Below are positions 16,499 to 25,985 of a stretch of DNA of 64,000 bases, one piece after another. The notes beneath the pieces are model-generated. The model did no database searches. It was not told the DNA's origin and worked only from the letters and a program-made list of their open reading frames with translations. The DNA is from Luteimonas sp. MC1825 (GTDB lineage: Bacteria; Pseudomonadota; Gammaproteobacteria; Xanthomonadales; Xanthomonadaceae). How positions within the stretch are numbered: the first letter of the stretch is position 1; each line of letters begins with the position of its first letter. The translations under genes and the position numbers were made by a program. The stretch spans positions 806,001 to 870,000 of the forward strand of contig NZ_CP061714.1 in assembly GCF_014764385.1 (NCBI RefSeq), read 5' to 3'.

Positions 16499-17713
16499 AT
16501 GGACCTGAAAAGTGGCTACCCCTGGTGGGCAGTCAAGAACGGCCTGATGCATGCATTCCCGCCGCTGCAGGCGGACCATCGCTGCGATGTGGCCGTGATC
16601 GGCGGCGGCATCACCGGGGCGCTGATCGCCGACGAGCTGGCCGAGCACGGGGATGACGTGGCGGTGTTCGAACAGCGTGACGTGGGTTGGGGCAGCAGCG
16701 CCGCCAGCACGGCGCTGCTGCAGTACGAGATCGACACGCACATGGTCGACCTGGCCAAGCGCCATGGCGAGGACAATGCGGTGCTCGCCTACCGCGCCTG
16801 TGCCGAAGCCATTCCGATGCTGCAGGCCAAGGCGGCGGACGTGCGCGATGTGGACTTCGCCCGCGCCGAGAGCCTGTATTACGCCAGCCGACGGCGCGAC
16901 GTGCGCGCGCTGCGCGAGGAGTTCGCGCTGCGCCGGCGCCACGGCTTTGACGTGGCGTGGCTGGAGGCGGATGCGGTGCACGAGCAGTTCGGCTTCGACG
17001 CGCCGGCGGCCATCCTCAGCCGGCTGGCCGCGCGCGTGGACCCCTACCGCATGGCCTACCGCCTGTTCGCGCGGCTGCACAAGCGCGGCGCCGCGGTGTT
17101 CGACCGCACGACCATCGACACCATCCAGACGCGTTCGCGCGATGTGCTCCTCACCACCGCCGACGGCCATGCGGTGCGCGCCGGGCACGTCGTGGTCGCC
17201 GCGGGCTACGCCAGCCAGAAGTGGTTGCGCAAGCGCGTCGCCGCCGACCGCAGCAGCTACGCGCTGATCACCGACCCGATCGACAAGGACGCACTGGGGC
17301 CGCTGGTCGGCACCATGGTCTGGGAGACAGCGCGCCCCTATCTGTACATGCGCAGCACCGGTGACGGCCGCCTGCTGGTCGGCGGCGAGGACGACAACGT
17401 CGACGTGCCGGCGCGGCGCGATGCACGCGTGGAGAAGAAGGCGCGCAAGCTGCTGGAGAAGGCCGCGGCCCTGTTCCCGCACCTACCGCTGCGGCCGGCG
17501 TTCTCCTGGGCCGGCACCTTCGCGGAAACCCGCGACGGCCTGCCGTTCTTCGGCCCCCACCCGCAGCACGGCCCGCGCGTGCATTTCGCCATGGCCTACG
17601 GCGGCAACGGCATCACCTATTCGATGATCGGCGCCGGGCTGGTGCGGGCGCTGATCGAGCGGCGCAAGCATCCGTTGGCCGAGTTGTTCTCGTTCGGGCG
17701 TGGGGAGGGCTGA
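16499..17713 (+). CDS. FAD-dependent oxidoreductase (DAO family, glycine/D-amino acid oxidase-like)
   Basis: 404 aa. The Rossmann FAD motif DVAVIGGGITGALIADEL lies at about residues 29-46, followed by SAASTALLQYEID. The C-terminal GTFAETRDGLPFFGPHP and YGGNGITYSMIGA segments are typical of DadA/glycine-oxidase-like flavoproteins. It oxidises an amine or amino acid and passes electrons to oxygen or quinone. The substrate cannot be inferred. Cytoplasmic, no signal peptide. A single gene with no close partner. Confidence 0.85.
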   Translation: MDLKSGYPWWAVKNGLMHAFPPLQADHRCDVAVIGGGITGALIADELAEHGDDVAVFEQRDVGWGSSAASTALLQYEIDTHMVDLAKRHGEDNAVLAYRACAEAIPMLQAKAADVRDVDFARAESLYYASRRRDVRALREEFALRRRHGFDVAWLEADAVHEQFGFDAPAAILSRLAARVDPYRMAYRLFARLHKRGAAVFDRTTIDTIQTRSRDVLLTTADGHAVRAGHVVVAAGYASQKWLRKRVAADRSSYALITDPIDKDALGPLVGTMVWETARPYLYMRSTGDGRLLVGGEDDNVDVPARRDARVEKKARKLLEKAAALFPHLPLRPAFSWAGTFAETRDGLPFFGPHPQHGPRVHFAMAYGGNGITYSMIGAGLVRALIERRKHPLAELFSFGRGEG

Positions 17714-17818
17714 ACGTCCAGCCCAAACTTCCGTCGGCTGCAGCCAGTCACGTGGCCGAACCTCTCCACCGAGCCCGTTTGGCCGGATGACACCCGTTCG
17801 GGCTGGGAAAAGTGCGAA

Positions 17819-18490
17819 ATGGCGCGGAAAGTGCACTCGCGGCTGCTCGATGACCCTGCGCTCCAGGCAATCGTCCCCAGGGCGACGCTGGCGGATCTCG
17901 CGCTGCCCGCCTCCGCGATCGACCAGCTGCGGCAGATCGTGGCGCAGGCCAGGCACCGCACGCGTGTGGAAGACGAATCGGGATCCCGCGCACACATGAG
18001 CGCCGGGCTAGGCATCAGCGCGCTGTTCGCCGGCGAGAGCGGAACCGGCAAGACGATGGCGGCCGAAGTGATCGCCAGCGAGCTGGGCTTGCCTCTGTAT
18101 CGCATCGACCTGTCGGCGGTGGTCAGCAAGTACATCGGCGAGACGGAGAAGAACCTCCAGCGCGTCTTCAACGCGGCCGAGGCAGGCGGGGCGATCCTGT
18201 TCTTCGACGAGGCGGATGCGCTGTTCGGCAAGCGCAGCGAAGTAAAGGACAGCCACGATCGCTACGCCAATATCGAAGTCAGCTACCTGCGGCGGGGCAT
18301 CGAGGGACACCAGGGCATTGTCATCCTGGCGGTCAAGGCGCGGTCCGCGCTGGACGCGCCGTTCCTGCGCCGGCTTAGGTTCGTCGTCGACTTCCCGGTC
18401 CCTGGTGGCACCGAACGGCGCGGTCTGGCGCAAGGTGCTCCCTGAGACATGGGCACGTGCTTGCCTCGGCCCAGGCCGAGTTCCGCGTCG
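17819..18490 (+). pseudogene. Decayed AAA+ ATPase remnant (frameshifted and truncated)
   Basis: The central AAA module is recognisable: Walker A GESGTGKT, a well-kept VSKYIGETEKNL, then the Walker B segment FFDEADALFGKRSE and DSHDRYANIE. This matches the family of large AAA ATPases often found with VgrG/contractile-injection genes. Homologues I recall are several hundred residues long with a big N-terminal domain. Here the N-terminal domain is missing. The sensor-1 TTN/ATN segment has become AVK after VIL. The frame breaks near 18408: the continuation AVWRKVLPE is found in the third reading frame. An intact 208-residue frame (17819-18445) remains but is unlikely to be functional. Confidence 0.7.
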
Positions 18491-18559
18491 CCTGGAAGTG
18501 TGCGGGCCGCTGAGCCGGTTCGCGTCTGCGATTTCCCCACAAGTCGTTGATTCGGAAAA

Positions 18560-18578
18560 GGTCTCACCCCTTGAGACC
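18560..18578. repeat. Perfect 7-bp inverted repeat upstream of lexA2
   Basis: GGTCTCA-CCCCT-TGAGACC, 68 bases before the lexA2 ATG. A second GC-only inverted repeat, GCCCGGCG (18579-18586) / CGCCGGGC (18602-18609), follows. The function could be a terminator for the pseudogene or a regulator site; no U-tract. Confidence 0.4.
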
Positions 18579-18609
18579 GCCCGGCGCTGGAATCTTCCGA
18601 CCGCCGGGC

Positions 18610-18638
18610 TTGCTTATGCCCGCCAAGGTAAATAGATT
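18610..18638 (+). promoter_or_regulatory. Predicted lexA2 cassette promoter, start point at the ATG
   Basis: TTGCTT (18610-18615), a 17-base spacer, then TAGATT (18633-18638). Counting on, transcription would begin about 18645-18646, the first base of the ATG. There is no Shine-Dalgarno before 18646. This predicts a leaderless mRNA. The match to consensus is partial (3/6 and 4/6). Confidence 0.5.
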
Positions 18639-18644
18639 TTTACC
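18627..18644 (+). promoter_or_regulatory. Candidate LexA2 operator overlapping the -10 box
   Basis: GGTAAATAGATTTTTACC: 6-bp perfect arms GGTAAA/TTTACC around TAGATT. It is AT-rich in a GC-rich region and ends one base before the lexA2 ATG. Its place over the -10 box fits a self-repressing LexA site. Not a match to the E. coli SOS box. Confidence 0.55.
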
Positions 18645-18645
18645 C

Positions 18646-19317
18646 ATGACCGACGACCTCACCCCCCGACAGCGCGACGTGCTCGGCTTCATCCAGGCCC
18701 ATGCCGGGGCCGAGGGTGCACCGCCCACGCTGCAGCAGATCGCCGATGCCTTCGGCTTCCGCCAGGCCTGCGCGGCGCACAAGCACGTGCGTCGGCTGCA
18801 GGCCGCGGGCTACCTGGAGGTGCGGCCCAACGAGGCGCGCGGCATCCGCGTGGTCGCGGGCATGGCGCAGGCCGGCGGCGGCCGGGCGGGGCGTACGCGC
18901 CATGTGCCCGGCACGCGGCTGAAGCTGCGCGATGACCGCCTCGAGCTGCCGGTGCTCGGCCGCGTCGCCGCGGGTGCGCCGATCGGTGCCGATGCCGGGG
19001 TGGAGCGCCACGTGCTGCTTGACCGCACCCTGTTCACCAGCAAGCCCGATTACCTGTTGCGGGTGAAGGGCGATTCGATGCGCGACGACGGCATTTTCGA
19101 CGGCGACCTGGTGGCGGTGCAGCGCGCGAGCGATGCGCGCAACGGGCAGGTGGTGGTGGCGCGCGTGGACGGCGAGATCACCATCAAGCGCCTGGAGCGC
19201 ACGCGCACGCGGCTGCGGCTGCTGCCGCGCAATCCGGACTACGCGCCGATCGAGGTGCCGCCGGGCAGCGACTTCGCCATCGAGGGCCTGTACTGCGGGC
19301 TGGTGCGCACGGCATGA
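18646..19317 (+). CDS. lexA: LexA-type SOS repressor (LexA2 of the imuAB-dnaE2 cassette)
   Basis: 223 aa. N-terminal winged helix (TPRQRDVLGFIQ... PPTLQQIADAFGF) and C-terminal S24 peptidase domain. The scissile Ala-Gly is A109-G110. The catalytic dyad is S144 (GDSMRDDG) and K181 (TIKRL). The spacings 35 and 37 are identical to E. coli LexA (84/119/156). RecA filaments would trigger self-cleavage and free the cassette. Its stop overlaps imuA by ATGA. ATG 18646 is chosen because the predicted promoter and operator lie directly in front. An in-frame ATG at 18616 lies within that promoter. Confidence 0.93.
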   Translation: MTDDLTPRQRDVLGFIQAHAGAEGAPPTLQQIADAFGFRQACAAHKHVRRLQAAGYLEVRPNEARGIRVVAGMAQAGGGRAGRTRHVPGTRLKLRDDRLELPVLGRVAAGAPIGADAGVERHVLLDRTLFTSKPDYLLRVKGDSMRDDGIFDGDLVAVQRASDARNGQVVVARVDGEITIKRLERTRTRLRLLPRNPDYAPIEVPPGSDFAIEGLYCGLVRTA

Positions 19318-20006
19318 ACGCGGTCGCGTCCATCGCGCCGCCGTCCATGGGCGTGCCGTCCATAGGCGTGCCGTCCATAGGCGTGCTGCCGGACATCGAG
19401 GCCATGCTCTCGGCGCAGACGCTGTGGCGCGCGGGGCGTGCGCCGGCGGTGGCCGCGGGCGGCGAGCCGAGCGGGCACGCCGCACTGGATGCATTGCTGC
19501 CGCAGGGCGGCTGGCCACGCGCGGCGCTCACCGAATTGCTGCTGCCGGCCGATGGCGTGGGCGAGATCGCGCTGCTGCTGCCCACGCTGGCGCGGCTGAC
19601 GCAGGCCGGCGGCGTGGTGGCGCTGGTGGCGCCGCCGTACCTGCCGTACGCGCCGGCGTGGCAGGCGGCGGGAGTGGACCTGCGTCATCTGGAAATCATC
19701 CAAGCCGATGCGCGCGGCGCGCTGTGGGCGTTCGAGCAGTGCCTGCGCAGCGCGGCCTGCGCGGCGGTGCTGGGTTGGCCGCTGCAGGCGGATGCGCAGG
19801 CGCTGCGCCGGCTGCAGGTGGCGGCCGACAGCGGCGACTGCCTGGGCTTCGCGTTCCGCGATGCGAAACACGCGGCCAATCCGTCGCCGGCGGCGCTGCG
19901 GCTGGAGTTCGCTGCCGGCAGCGGCATGGCGCAGGGCGGCGCCTGGCACGTGCGCAAATGCCGCGGTGGCCAGCTGCCGTCGCGCGCGTTCGCGACCACG
20001 CACTGA
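19314..20006 (+). CDS. imuA: ImuA, SOS mutagenesis accessory protein (RecA-like)
   Basis: 230 aa, overlapping lexA2 by ATGA. Residues 50-215 follow the ImuA/SulA-like RecA-fold pattern: SGHAALDALLPQGGWPRAALTELLLP, a central VVALVAPPYLPYAP strand and LGWPLQADAQALRRLQ. ImuA partners ImuB and DnaE2 in translesion synthesis. The N-terminal leader contains a triplicated PSxGV unit from a 15-bp DNA repeat and is probably disordered. The symbol is given by synteny and sequence pattern. Confidence 0.9.
   Translation: MNAVASIAPPSMGVPSIGVPSIGVLPDIEAMLSAQTLWRAGRAPAVAAGGEPSGHAALDALLPQGGWPRAALTELLLPADGVGEIALLLPTLARLTQAGGVVALVAPPYLPYAPAWQAAGVDLRHLEIIQADARGALWAFEQCLRSAACAAVLGWPLQADAQALRRLQVAADSGDCLGFAFRDAKHAANPSPAALRLEFAAGSGMAQGGAWHVRKCRGGQLPSRAFATTH
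19341..19385 (+). repeat. Three tandem 15-bp repeats in the imuA 5' end
   Basis: Unit CCGTCCATRGGCGTG at 19341-19355, 19356-19370 and 19371-19385; copies 2 and 3 are identical and copy 1 differs by one base. The in-frame repeat encodes PSMGV/PSIGV/PSIGV, so slippage would change protein length by 5 residues without a frameshift. Confidence 0.9.
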
Positions 20007-20013
20007 GCCCGCC

Positions 20014-21489
20014 ATGCTCTGGGCCTGCATCGCGCTGCCGCGGCTGGCGCTGGACGCCGTCCTCCGGCGCACAGCCGATCTCTCGCAACCGCTGGCGCTG
20101 GTCGGCGGGCCGGCGCAGCTGCGCAGCCTGCATGCGGTCAATGCCGCCGCCGCCGCCGCGGGGTTGAAGCCGGGCATGCGCCTCACCGCCGCGCACGCCT
20201 TGTGCAGCGAGGTGGCGCTGGTCGAACACGACGCCAGCGCCGATGCACGCTGGCAGCGGTTCCTGGCGGCGTGGGCGTATCGCCACAGCTCACTGGTCAG
20301 CACGCAATGGCCGGGCGCGATCGTGCTGGAGGCGCGCGCGAGCTTCCGGCTGTTCGGGCCGTGGCCGCGCTTCGAGGCGCGGCTGCGCGAGGAACTCGCG
20401 GGACTCGGCTTCAGCCACCGCATCGCGCTGGCGCCCACGCCGCGCGCGGCGCTGGCGTTCGCGTGGCTGCGCGATGGCTTCGCGGTGACGTCCCTCCCGG
20501 CGATGCACGAAGCGCTGGCGCAGGTGCCGGTGCGCCGCGCGGCGCTGCCGGGCACGGCCGGTGCGCGCCTGCACGCGATGGGCGTGCGCACGCTGGGCGC
20601 GCTGCGTGCGCTGCCGCGCGACGGCCTGCGGCGGCGCTTCGGCGTGGAGCTGCTCGAGCACCTCGACCGCCTGCATGGCGATGCCGACGATCCGCTGGAG
20701 TGCTACGCGCCGCCGGATCATTTCGACGCGCGCATCGAACTCGGCTTCGAGGTGGAAAGCCACCAGGCGCTGCTGTTCCCGCTGCGGCGGATGATCGCCG
20801 ACCTCGCCACGTATCTCTCGGCGCGCGACGGCGGGGTGCAGCGCTTCACGTTGCGCCTCGAGCACGAGCGCAGCCATGCGCTGCCCTCGCACGCCGCCGA
20901 CATGGAGCGCGTGCAGGCGCCGGCGCATACCGACGTGGCGGTGGGCCTGCTGGCCGCCGAGCGCGAGGCCACCCTGCTGTTCGAGCTCACCCGCAACCGC
21001 CTGGAGCAGGTGGCGCTGCCGGCGCCGGTGGTGGCGATGCGGCTGCTGGCGCGCGAGCTGCCGCCGTTCGTGCCGGCCGCGCGCGACCTGTTCGATACCC
21101 GCCCGGCGCAGGCGGTGCCGTGGCCGCAGCTGCGCGAGCGCCTGCGCGCACGCCTCGGCGACGAGGCCGTGCACCGCATCGCGCCCAGCGGTGATCCGCG
21201 CCCGGAGCGCGCATGGCGACGCGTGGCGGCCGCGGGCGATGACGCGGCCTGCCTGCAGCCGGCGCCGCCGCGCCCGGCGCGCCCGGCGTGGCTGTTGCCG
21301 CGCCCGCTGCCGCTGCGCGGCCGGGTGCGCATCGTGTCCGGACCGGAGCGCCTGGAAAGCGGCTGGTGGGATGGCGATGACGCGCGCCGCGACTATTACG
21401 TGCTGGAAACCGCGCAGGGCCAGCGCGCCTGGGCGTTCGCCGCGCCGGGCGAGCTCGGCAACTGGATGCTGCACGGCTGGTTCGCATGA
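20014..21489 (+). CDS. imuB: ImuB, catalytically inactive Y-family polymerase-like protein
   Basis: 491 aa, ATG at 20014, seven bases after imuA. The Y-family layout is recognisable, but the catalytic acidic residues are not: the DinB-type VDMDCF block is ACIALPRL, and the SIDEAFLD block is replaced by ASFRLFGPW. This is the rule for ImuB, which acts as a scaffold binding the beta clamp, ImuA and DnaE2. Helix-hairpin-helix-like [18 protein letters not shown] lies near residue 195. Its end overlaps dnaE2 by ATGA. Confidence 0.92.
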   Translation: MLWACIALPRLALDAVLRRTADLSQPLALVGGPAQLRSLHAVNAAAAAAGLKPGMRLTAAHALCSEVALVEHDASADARWQRFLAAWAYRHSSLVSTQWPGAIVLEARASFRLFGPWPRFEARLREELAGLGFSHRIALAPTPRAALAFAWLRDGFAVTSLPAMHEALAQVPVRRAALPGTAGARLHAMGVRTLGALRALPRDGLRRRFGVELLEHLDRLHGDADDPLECYAPPDHFDARIELGFEVESHQALLFPLRRMIADLATYLSARDGGVQRFTLRLEHERSHALPSHAADMERVQAPAHTDVAVGLLAAEREATLLFELTRNRLEQVALPAPVVAMRLLARELPPFVPAARDLFDTRPAQAVPWPQLRERLRARLGDEAVHRIAPSGDPRPERAWRRVAAAGDDAACLQPAPPRPARPAWLLPRPLPLRGRVRIVSGPERLESGWWDGDDARRDYYVLETAQGQRAWAFAAPGELGNWMLHGWFA

Positions 21490-24400
21490 ACTGGGACGAC
21501 GACCACGGCCTGCCGCCGGGCGTCGCGCCGGACACGCCCGGTGCGCGGCCACCGCGCAACGTGCGCATGCAGCAGCAGATGCAGCTGGCGCTGGGCCGCG
21601 CGGACGCGGGTCGCGGGCTGGTGGTCCCCGGCCTGGGCGCGGCCAACGACGCGTCGGCGGGCGTGGAGCCGCACGGCATCGACGCGCCCGCCTATGCCGA
21701 GCTGCACTGCCTGTCCGACTTCAGCTTCCTGCGTGGCGCGGCCAGCGCCGAGCAGCTGTTCGAACGTGCCGCGCTGTGCGGCTACGAGGCACTGGCGATC
21801 ACCGACGAATGCTCGCTGGCCGGCATCGTGCGCGCCCGCGATGCCGCGCGCATCACCGGGGTGAAGCTGGTGGTCGGTGCCGAGTTCACCCTCGACGACG
21901 GCCTGCGCCTGGTGCTGCTGGTCGAGAACCGCGCCGGCTACGCGCAGCTGTGCCGGGTGATCACCACCGCGCGCCGTGCGGCGGGCAAGGGCGCCTACCA
22001 GCTGGGCCGCGACGACCTGGCGCGCGACGCCTTCGATGACGGTACGACCGGCCTGTTCGCCCTCTGGCTGCCGGGGCAGCCGGAAGAAGGCGCGTGGCTG
22101 CGCGACACGTTCGGCGAACGCGCCTTCCTCGCCGTGGAGCTGCACCGCGACCACGACGACGAGGCGCGCCTCGGCGCATTGCTGGCGCTGGCCGCGCAGG
22201 CCGGGCTCACGCCGCTCGCCGCCGGCGACGTGCACATGGCCACGCGCCGCCAGCGGGTGCTGCAGGACACCGTGACCGCGATCCGCCACGGCCTGGCGCT
22301 GGCCGACTGCGGCGCGCACCTGTTCCGCAACGGCGAGCGCCACCTGCGCAGCCGGCGCGCGCTGGGCAACATCCATCCGCATGCGCTTCTGACCGAAGCC
22401 GTGGCGCTGGCGCGGCGCTGCACGTTCTCGCTGGACGAGGTGCGCTACGACTATCCGGCGGAACTCGTGCCCGCCGGCGAAACGCCCGCCAGCCACCTGC
22501 GCAAGCTCACCGAGGCCGGCATGCAATGGCGCTGGCCGGATGGCGTGCCGCTCAAGGTGGCGCGGCAGATCGACGAGGAGCTGGCGCTGGTCGCGGAGCT
22601 GAAGTACGAGGCGTTCTTCCTCACCGTGGAGGACATCGTTCGCTTCGCGCGCGGCCGCGACATCCTCTGCCAGGGGCGCGGCTCGGCGGCGAACTCGGCG
22701 GTGTGCTTCGCGCTCGGCATCACCTCGGTCGATCCCGCGGAGAGCCGGCTGCTGATGGCGCGCTTCCTGTCGAAGGAGCGCAACGAGCCGCCCGACATCG
22801 ACGTCGACTTCGAGCACGAGCGCCGCGAGGAGGTCATCCAGTACGTGTACGGCAAGTACGGGCGCAGCCGCGCCGCGCTGGCCGCCACGGTGATCCGCTA
22901 CCGCGGCAGGAGCGCGGTGCGCGATGTCGCAAAGGCCTTCGGCCTGCCGCCCGACCAGGTGGCGCTGCTGGCCGGCTGCTTCGGCTGGGGCAACGGCGAG
23001 ACGCCGATGGAGATGCGCTTGGCCGATGCCGGCTTCGACATCGACAACCCCCTCATCGCGCGCGTGCTGGCGGTGACCAACATGCTGCGCGGGCGGCCGC
23101 GGCACCTGTCGCAGCACGTCGGCGGCTTCGTGATTTCCGATGCGCCGCTGTGGCAGCTGGTGCCGGTGGAGAACGCGGCCATGGCCGACCGCACCATCAT
23201 CCAGTGGGAGAAGGACGACCTGGAGTCGATGGGGCTCTTGAAGGTCGACTGCCTGGCGCTGGGCATGCTGACCTGCATCCGCAAGGCGCTGGGCCTGGTG
23301 CGCGCGCACCGCGGCCGCGACCTGGAGCTGGCCACCATCCCGAAGGAAGACAAGCCCACCTACGACATGGTGCAGCTGGCCGACACCGTGGGCGTGTTCC
23401 AGATCGAATCGCGCGCGCAGATGACCATGCTGCCGCGGCTGAAGCCGAAGACCTTCTACGACCTGGTGATCGAGGTGGCGATCGTGCGCCCGGGGCCGAT
23501 CCAGGGCGGCATGGTGCATCCCTACCTGCGCCGCCGGCAGGGCCAGGAGGCGGTGACGTATCCGTCGCCGGGCATCGAGGAGATCCTCGGGCCCACGCTC
23601 GGCGTGCCGCTGTTCCAGGAGCAGGTGATGGAGCTGGTGATCCACGCCGGCTACAGCCCGGAAGAGGCCGACGGGCTGCGCCGCTCGATGGCCGCCTGGC
23701 GCCACGGCGGCGACATGGAGCCGCACCGCGTGCGCATCCGCAGGCTGATGGAGGACAAGAGCTATTCCTCGGAGTTCATCGACCAGATCTTCGAGCAGAT
23801 CAAGGGCTTCGGCTCGTACGGATTCCCGCAGAGCCACGCCGCGTCGTTCGCCAAGCTGGTGTACGCCAGTTGCTGGCTCAAGCGCCACGAGCCGGCGGCG
23901 TTCGCCTGCGCGCTGCTCAACGCGCAGCCGATGGGTTTCTATTCGCCCAGCCAGATCGTGCAGGACGCGCGCCGCGGCAAGGGCGCGCGCGCAGGCGTGG
24001 ACGTCCTGCCGGTGGACGTGGCGTGCAGCGCGTGGGATTGCACGTTGGAAGGCGAGGGCGTGGCGGGGCTGATGGCGGCCCCCGCGATCCGCCTCGGCCT
24101 GCGCCAGATCGCAGGTCTCTCCGAAGCCGTCGCCAGGGCGATCGTTGCAGCGCGCAGCCAGCGCCCGTTCCGCGACATCGCCGACCTCTGCCGCCGCGCC
24201 GCGCTCGATGAAAAGGCGCGCAGCGCGCTGGCCGAGGCCGGGGCGCTGGCGTCGCTGGCCGGGCATCGCCACGACGCGCGCTGGCAGGTGGCCGGCATCG
24301 AACGCCAGCGGCCGCTGCTGCCGGGCAGCCCCGACGAAGACGCGGTGCTGCTGCCGGCGCCCGGCGCCGGGGAGGACGTGCTGTCGGACTACCGCGCGCT

Positions 24401-24782
24401 GGGCCTGAGCCTGGGCGCGCACCCGCTGGCGCTGCTGCGCGACCGGCTTCGTGCGCGGCGGCTGCTGGCCTCGCGCGAGCTGCGCGGCCGCCGCCACGGC
24501 AGCGCGGTGCGGGTGGCCGGCATCGTCACCCAGCGCCAGAAGCCGCAGACCGCCAGCGGCACGATCTTCGTGACCCTCGAGGACGAGGACGGCATGGTCA
24601 ACGTGATCGTGTGGCCGCGCGTGGCCGAGCGCGGGCGCAAGGCGCTGCTCGGCGCCACGCTGCTGGAGGTGCGCGGCCGCTGGGAGCGCGTGGACGGCGT
24701 GGAGCACCTGATCGCCGGCCACCTCCATGACCTGTCGGCGCTGCTTGGCGGCCTGCGTTCGGAGTCGCGGGATTTCCGCTGA
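21486..24782 (+). CDS. dnaE2: DnaE2, error-prone DNA polymerase III alpha subunit
   Basis: 1098 aa. N-terminal PHP domain ([19 protein letters not shown], about 70-300). The palm contains [16 protein letters not shown] with catalytic D437, D439 and D441. [20 protein letters not shown], then the finger segment [11 protein letters not shown] follow. A C-terminal OB fold (about 1005-1080) includes [22 protein letters not shown]. DnaE2 is shorter than replicative DnaE, as here. With ImuA/ImuB it carries out SOS-induced translesion synthesis and mutagenesis. Last gene of the cassette. Confidence 0.96.
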   Translation: MNWDDDHGLPPGVAPDTPGARPPRNVRMQQQMQLALGRADAGRGLVVPGLGAANDASAGVEPHGIDAPAYAELHCLSDFSFLRGAASAEQLFERAALCGYEALAITDECSLAGIVRARDAARITGVKLVVGAEFTLDDGLRLVLLVENRAGYAQLCRVITTARRAAGKGAYQLGRDDLARDAFDDGTTGLFALWLPGQPEEGAWLRDTFGERAFLAVELHRDHDDEARLGALLALAAQAGLTPLAAGDVHMATRRQRVLQDTVTAIRHGLALADCGAHLFRNGERHLRSRRALGNIHPHALLTEAVALARRCTFSLDEVRYDYPAELVPAGETPASHLRKLTEAGMQWRWPDGVPLKVARQIDEELALVAELKYEAFFLTVEDIVRFARGRDILCQGRGSAANSAVCFALGITSVDPAESRLLMARFLSKERNEPPDIDVDFEHERREEVIQYVYGKYGRSRAALAATVIRYRGRSAVRDVAKAFGLPPDQVALLAGCFGWGNGETPMEMRLADAGFDIDNPLIARVLAVTNMLRGRPRHLSQHVGGFVISDAPLWQLVPVENAAMADRTIIQWEKDDLESMGLLKVDCLALGMLTCIRKALGLVRAHRGRDLELATIPKEDKPTYDMVQLADTVGVFQIESRAQMTMLPRLKPKTFYDLVIEVAIVRPGPIQGGMVHPYLRRRQGQEAVTYPSPGIEEILGPTLGVPLFQEQVMELVIHAGYSPEEADGLRRSMAAWRHGGDMEPHRVRIRRLMEDKSYSSEFIDQIFEQIKGFGSYGFPQSHAASFAKLVYASCWLKRHEPAAFACALLNAQPMGFYSPSQIVQDARRGKGARAGVDVLPVDVACSAWDCTLEGEGVAGLMAAPAIRLGLRQIAGLSEAVARAIVAARSQRPFRDIADLCRRAALDEKARSALAEAGALASLAGHRHDARWQVAGIERQRPLLPGSPDEDAVLLPAPGAGEDVLSDYRALGLSLGAHPLALLRDRLRARRLLASRELRGRRHGSAVRVAGIVTQRQKPQTASGTIFVTLEDEDGMVNVIVWPRVAERGRKALLGATLLEVRGRWERVDGVEHLIAGHLHDLSALLGGLRSESRDFR

Positions 24783-24823
24783 CCGGTTCACCTCGCGTTT
24801 GCTCCGCCGCCATGGGCAGCCAC

Positions 24824-24829
24824 TAGACT
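24824..24829 (+). promoter_or_regulatory. Possible -10 element (TAGACT)
   Basis: TAGACT ends 33 bases before the ATG of the COG3904-like gene. It marks a likely new transcription start after dnaE2. Confidence 0.3.
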
Positions 24830-24862
24830 GGATGGCCGCCCCACGCCCCCGCAGCCGCCTGC

Positions 24863-25951
24863 ATGTCGCTCCCCTTCCGCGCGTCCGTCCTGTGCCTGCT
24901 GCTCGCGGCCTGCGGCGCGCCGTCGCAGGACATCGTTCCGGTGCAGCAGGCGATCGAGGTGGAGGCCGAAGCCAACGACGGCGAATTCATTTCCGCCCCG
25001 GTCGAGGTCGTGCCCAAGGCCTACGACGTGCGCAAGGGCACCGACTGGCCGCAGGTGGCGCTGGTGGACGGCACCGCCTCGATCAGCTGCGAGCTCGACT
25101 ATGCCGGCGCCGGTGACGGCGACGCGCTCACCGACCTGTCGTTCTTCAAGGTGGTCGATACGCTCAAGCCCTGCCAGGAGCGCGGCCTGGTGCGCCTGCG
25201 CTACGACGGCAAGATCAACGCGGGTTTCCACGCGCTGGTGGAGCGCGTGGCGGTGATCGCCGACCGCATGGAGATCGGCAAGCGCGTGCTCGACATCGAC
25301 TCCAGCGGCGGCCAGGTGGAAGACGCCATCAAGGCCGGCGACACCATCGGCGCCTCGGGCTGGACGGTCTGGGTGCGCGAGGGCGCGGCCTGCCACAGCG
25401 CCTGCGTGCTGATCCTCGGTGCCGGCGACGTGCGCATGATTTCGGGCCCGGTCGGCATCCACCGCATCATCCGCATGAGTTCCACCGCCACCACGCGCGC
25501 CGAGCTCAACGCCGAGCTGCAGGCGGTCTACGGCCGGGTCAAGGAATACCTGGAGCGCAACGGCGTGGCGGTGGCGGTGGCCGACCTGATGATGTCGGTG
25601 CCCAACCGCAACCTGCGCGTGCTGAGCGCGACCGAACTGCGCGAATACGGCCTGGACGGAACCAACCCGGCGCAGGACGACCTCGACCGGCTGAAGCTGA
25701 TGCGCAAGTGCGGCGCTGATTTCGTGCGTCGCCGCGACAGCTTCCAGCGCGCCTTCGACCGCCAGTGCAAGGCCCCCGACACAGACATCGAAGAACTCAA
25801 CAGCTGTGGCCTCGCGCTGCGCGACTCCTTCAGCTTCCCCGACGAGGCCTGTCCCGACGACAGCCCGATGAGCGAGTTCGACGCGGTGCGCAGCGCGTTC
25901 TACCAGCGCCGCGGCCAGGCCACCGATACCGGCGCCAGCGGCACGCACTGA
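24863..25951 (+). CDS. COG3904-like periplasmic lipoprotein with ClpP-type fold
   Basis: 362 aa. A lipobox signal (LCLLLAAC) places it in the envelope. The middle (about 130-240) resembles the ClpP/crotonase fold: VLDIDSSGGQVEDAIKAGDTI, then GAACHSACVLILGAGDVR, where the Ser in HSAC is at the position of the ClpP nucleophile, followed by VGIHRI. The C-terminal third has several cysteines and acidic patches. COG3904 members are predicted periplasmic proteins of unknown role. A peptidase activity is possible but unproven. Not obviously linked to dnaE2. Confidence 0.7.
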   Translation: MSLPFRASVLCLLLAACGAPSQDIVPVQQAIEVEAEANDGEFISAPVEVVPKAYDVRKGTDWPQVALVDGTASISCELDYAGAGDGDALTDLSFFKVVDTLKPCQERGLVRLRYDGKINAGFHALVERVAVIADRMEIGKRVLDIDSSGGQVEDAIKAGDTIGASGWTVWVREGAACHSACVLILGAGDVRMISGPVGIHRIIRMSSTATTRAELNAELQAVYGRVKEYLERNGVAVAVADLMMSVPNRNLRVLSATELREYGLDGTNPAQDDLDRLKLMRKCGADFVRRRDSFQRAFDRQCKAPDTDIEELNSCGLALRDSFSFPDEACPDDSPMSEFDAVRSAFYQRRGQATDTGASGTH

Positions 25952-25985
25952 GCGCCCCGGAACCCCGCGGCCCGCGGCCCGCCGC

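Noticed and set aside
17819-18445. The AAA frame as a functional short ATPase
   Set aside because: It lacks the sensor-1 Asn and the C-terminal lid; matching sequence continues out of frame.
18547-18645. Longer lexA start
   Set aside because: It would place the inverted repeats and the candidate promoter inside coding sequence; LexA homology begins at TDDLTPRQ.
21396-24791. A 1131-residue reading frame antisense to dnaE2
   Set aside because: It is a high-GC shadow: composition is Arg/His/Ala-rich, and the plus strand holds an unmistakable polymerase.
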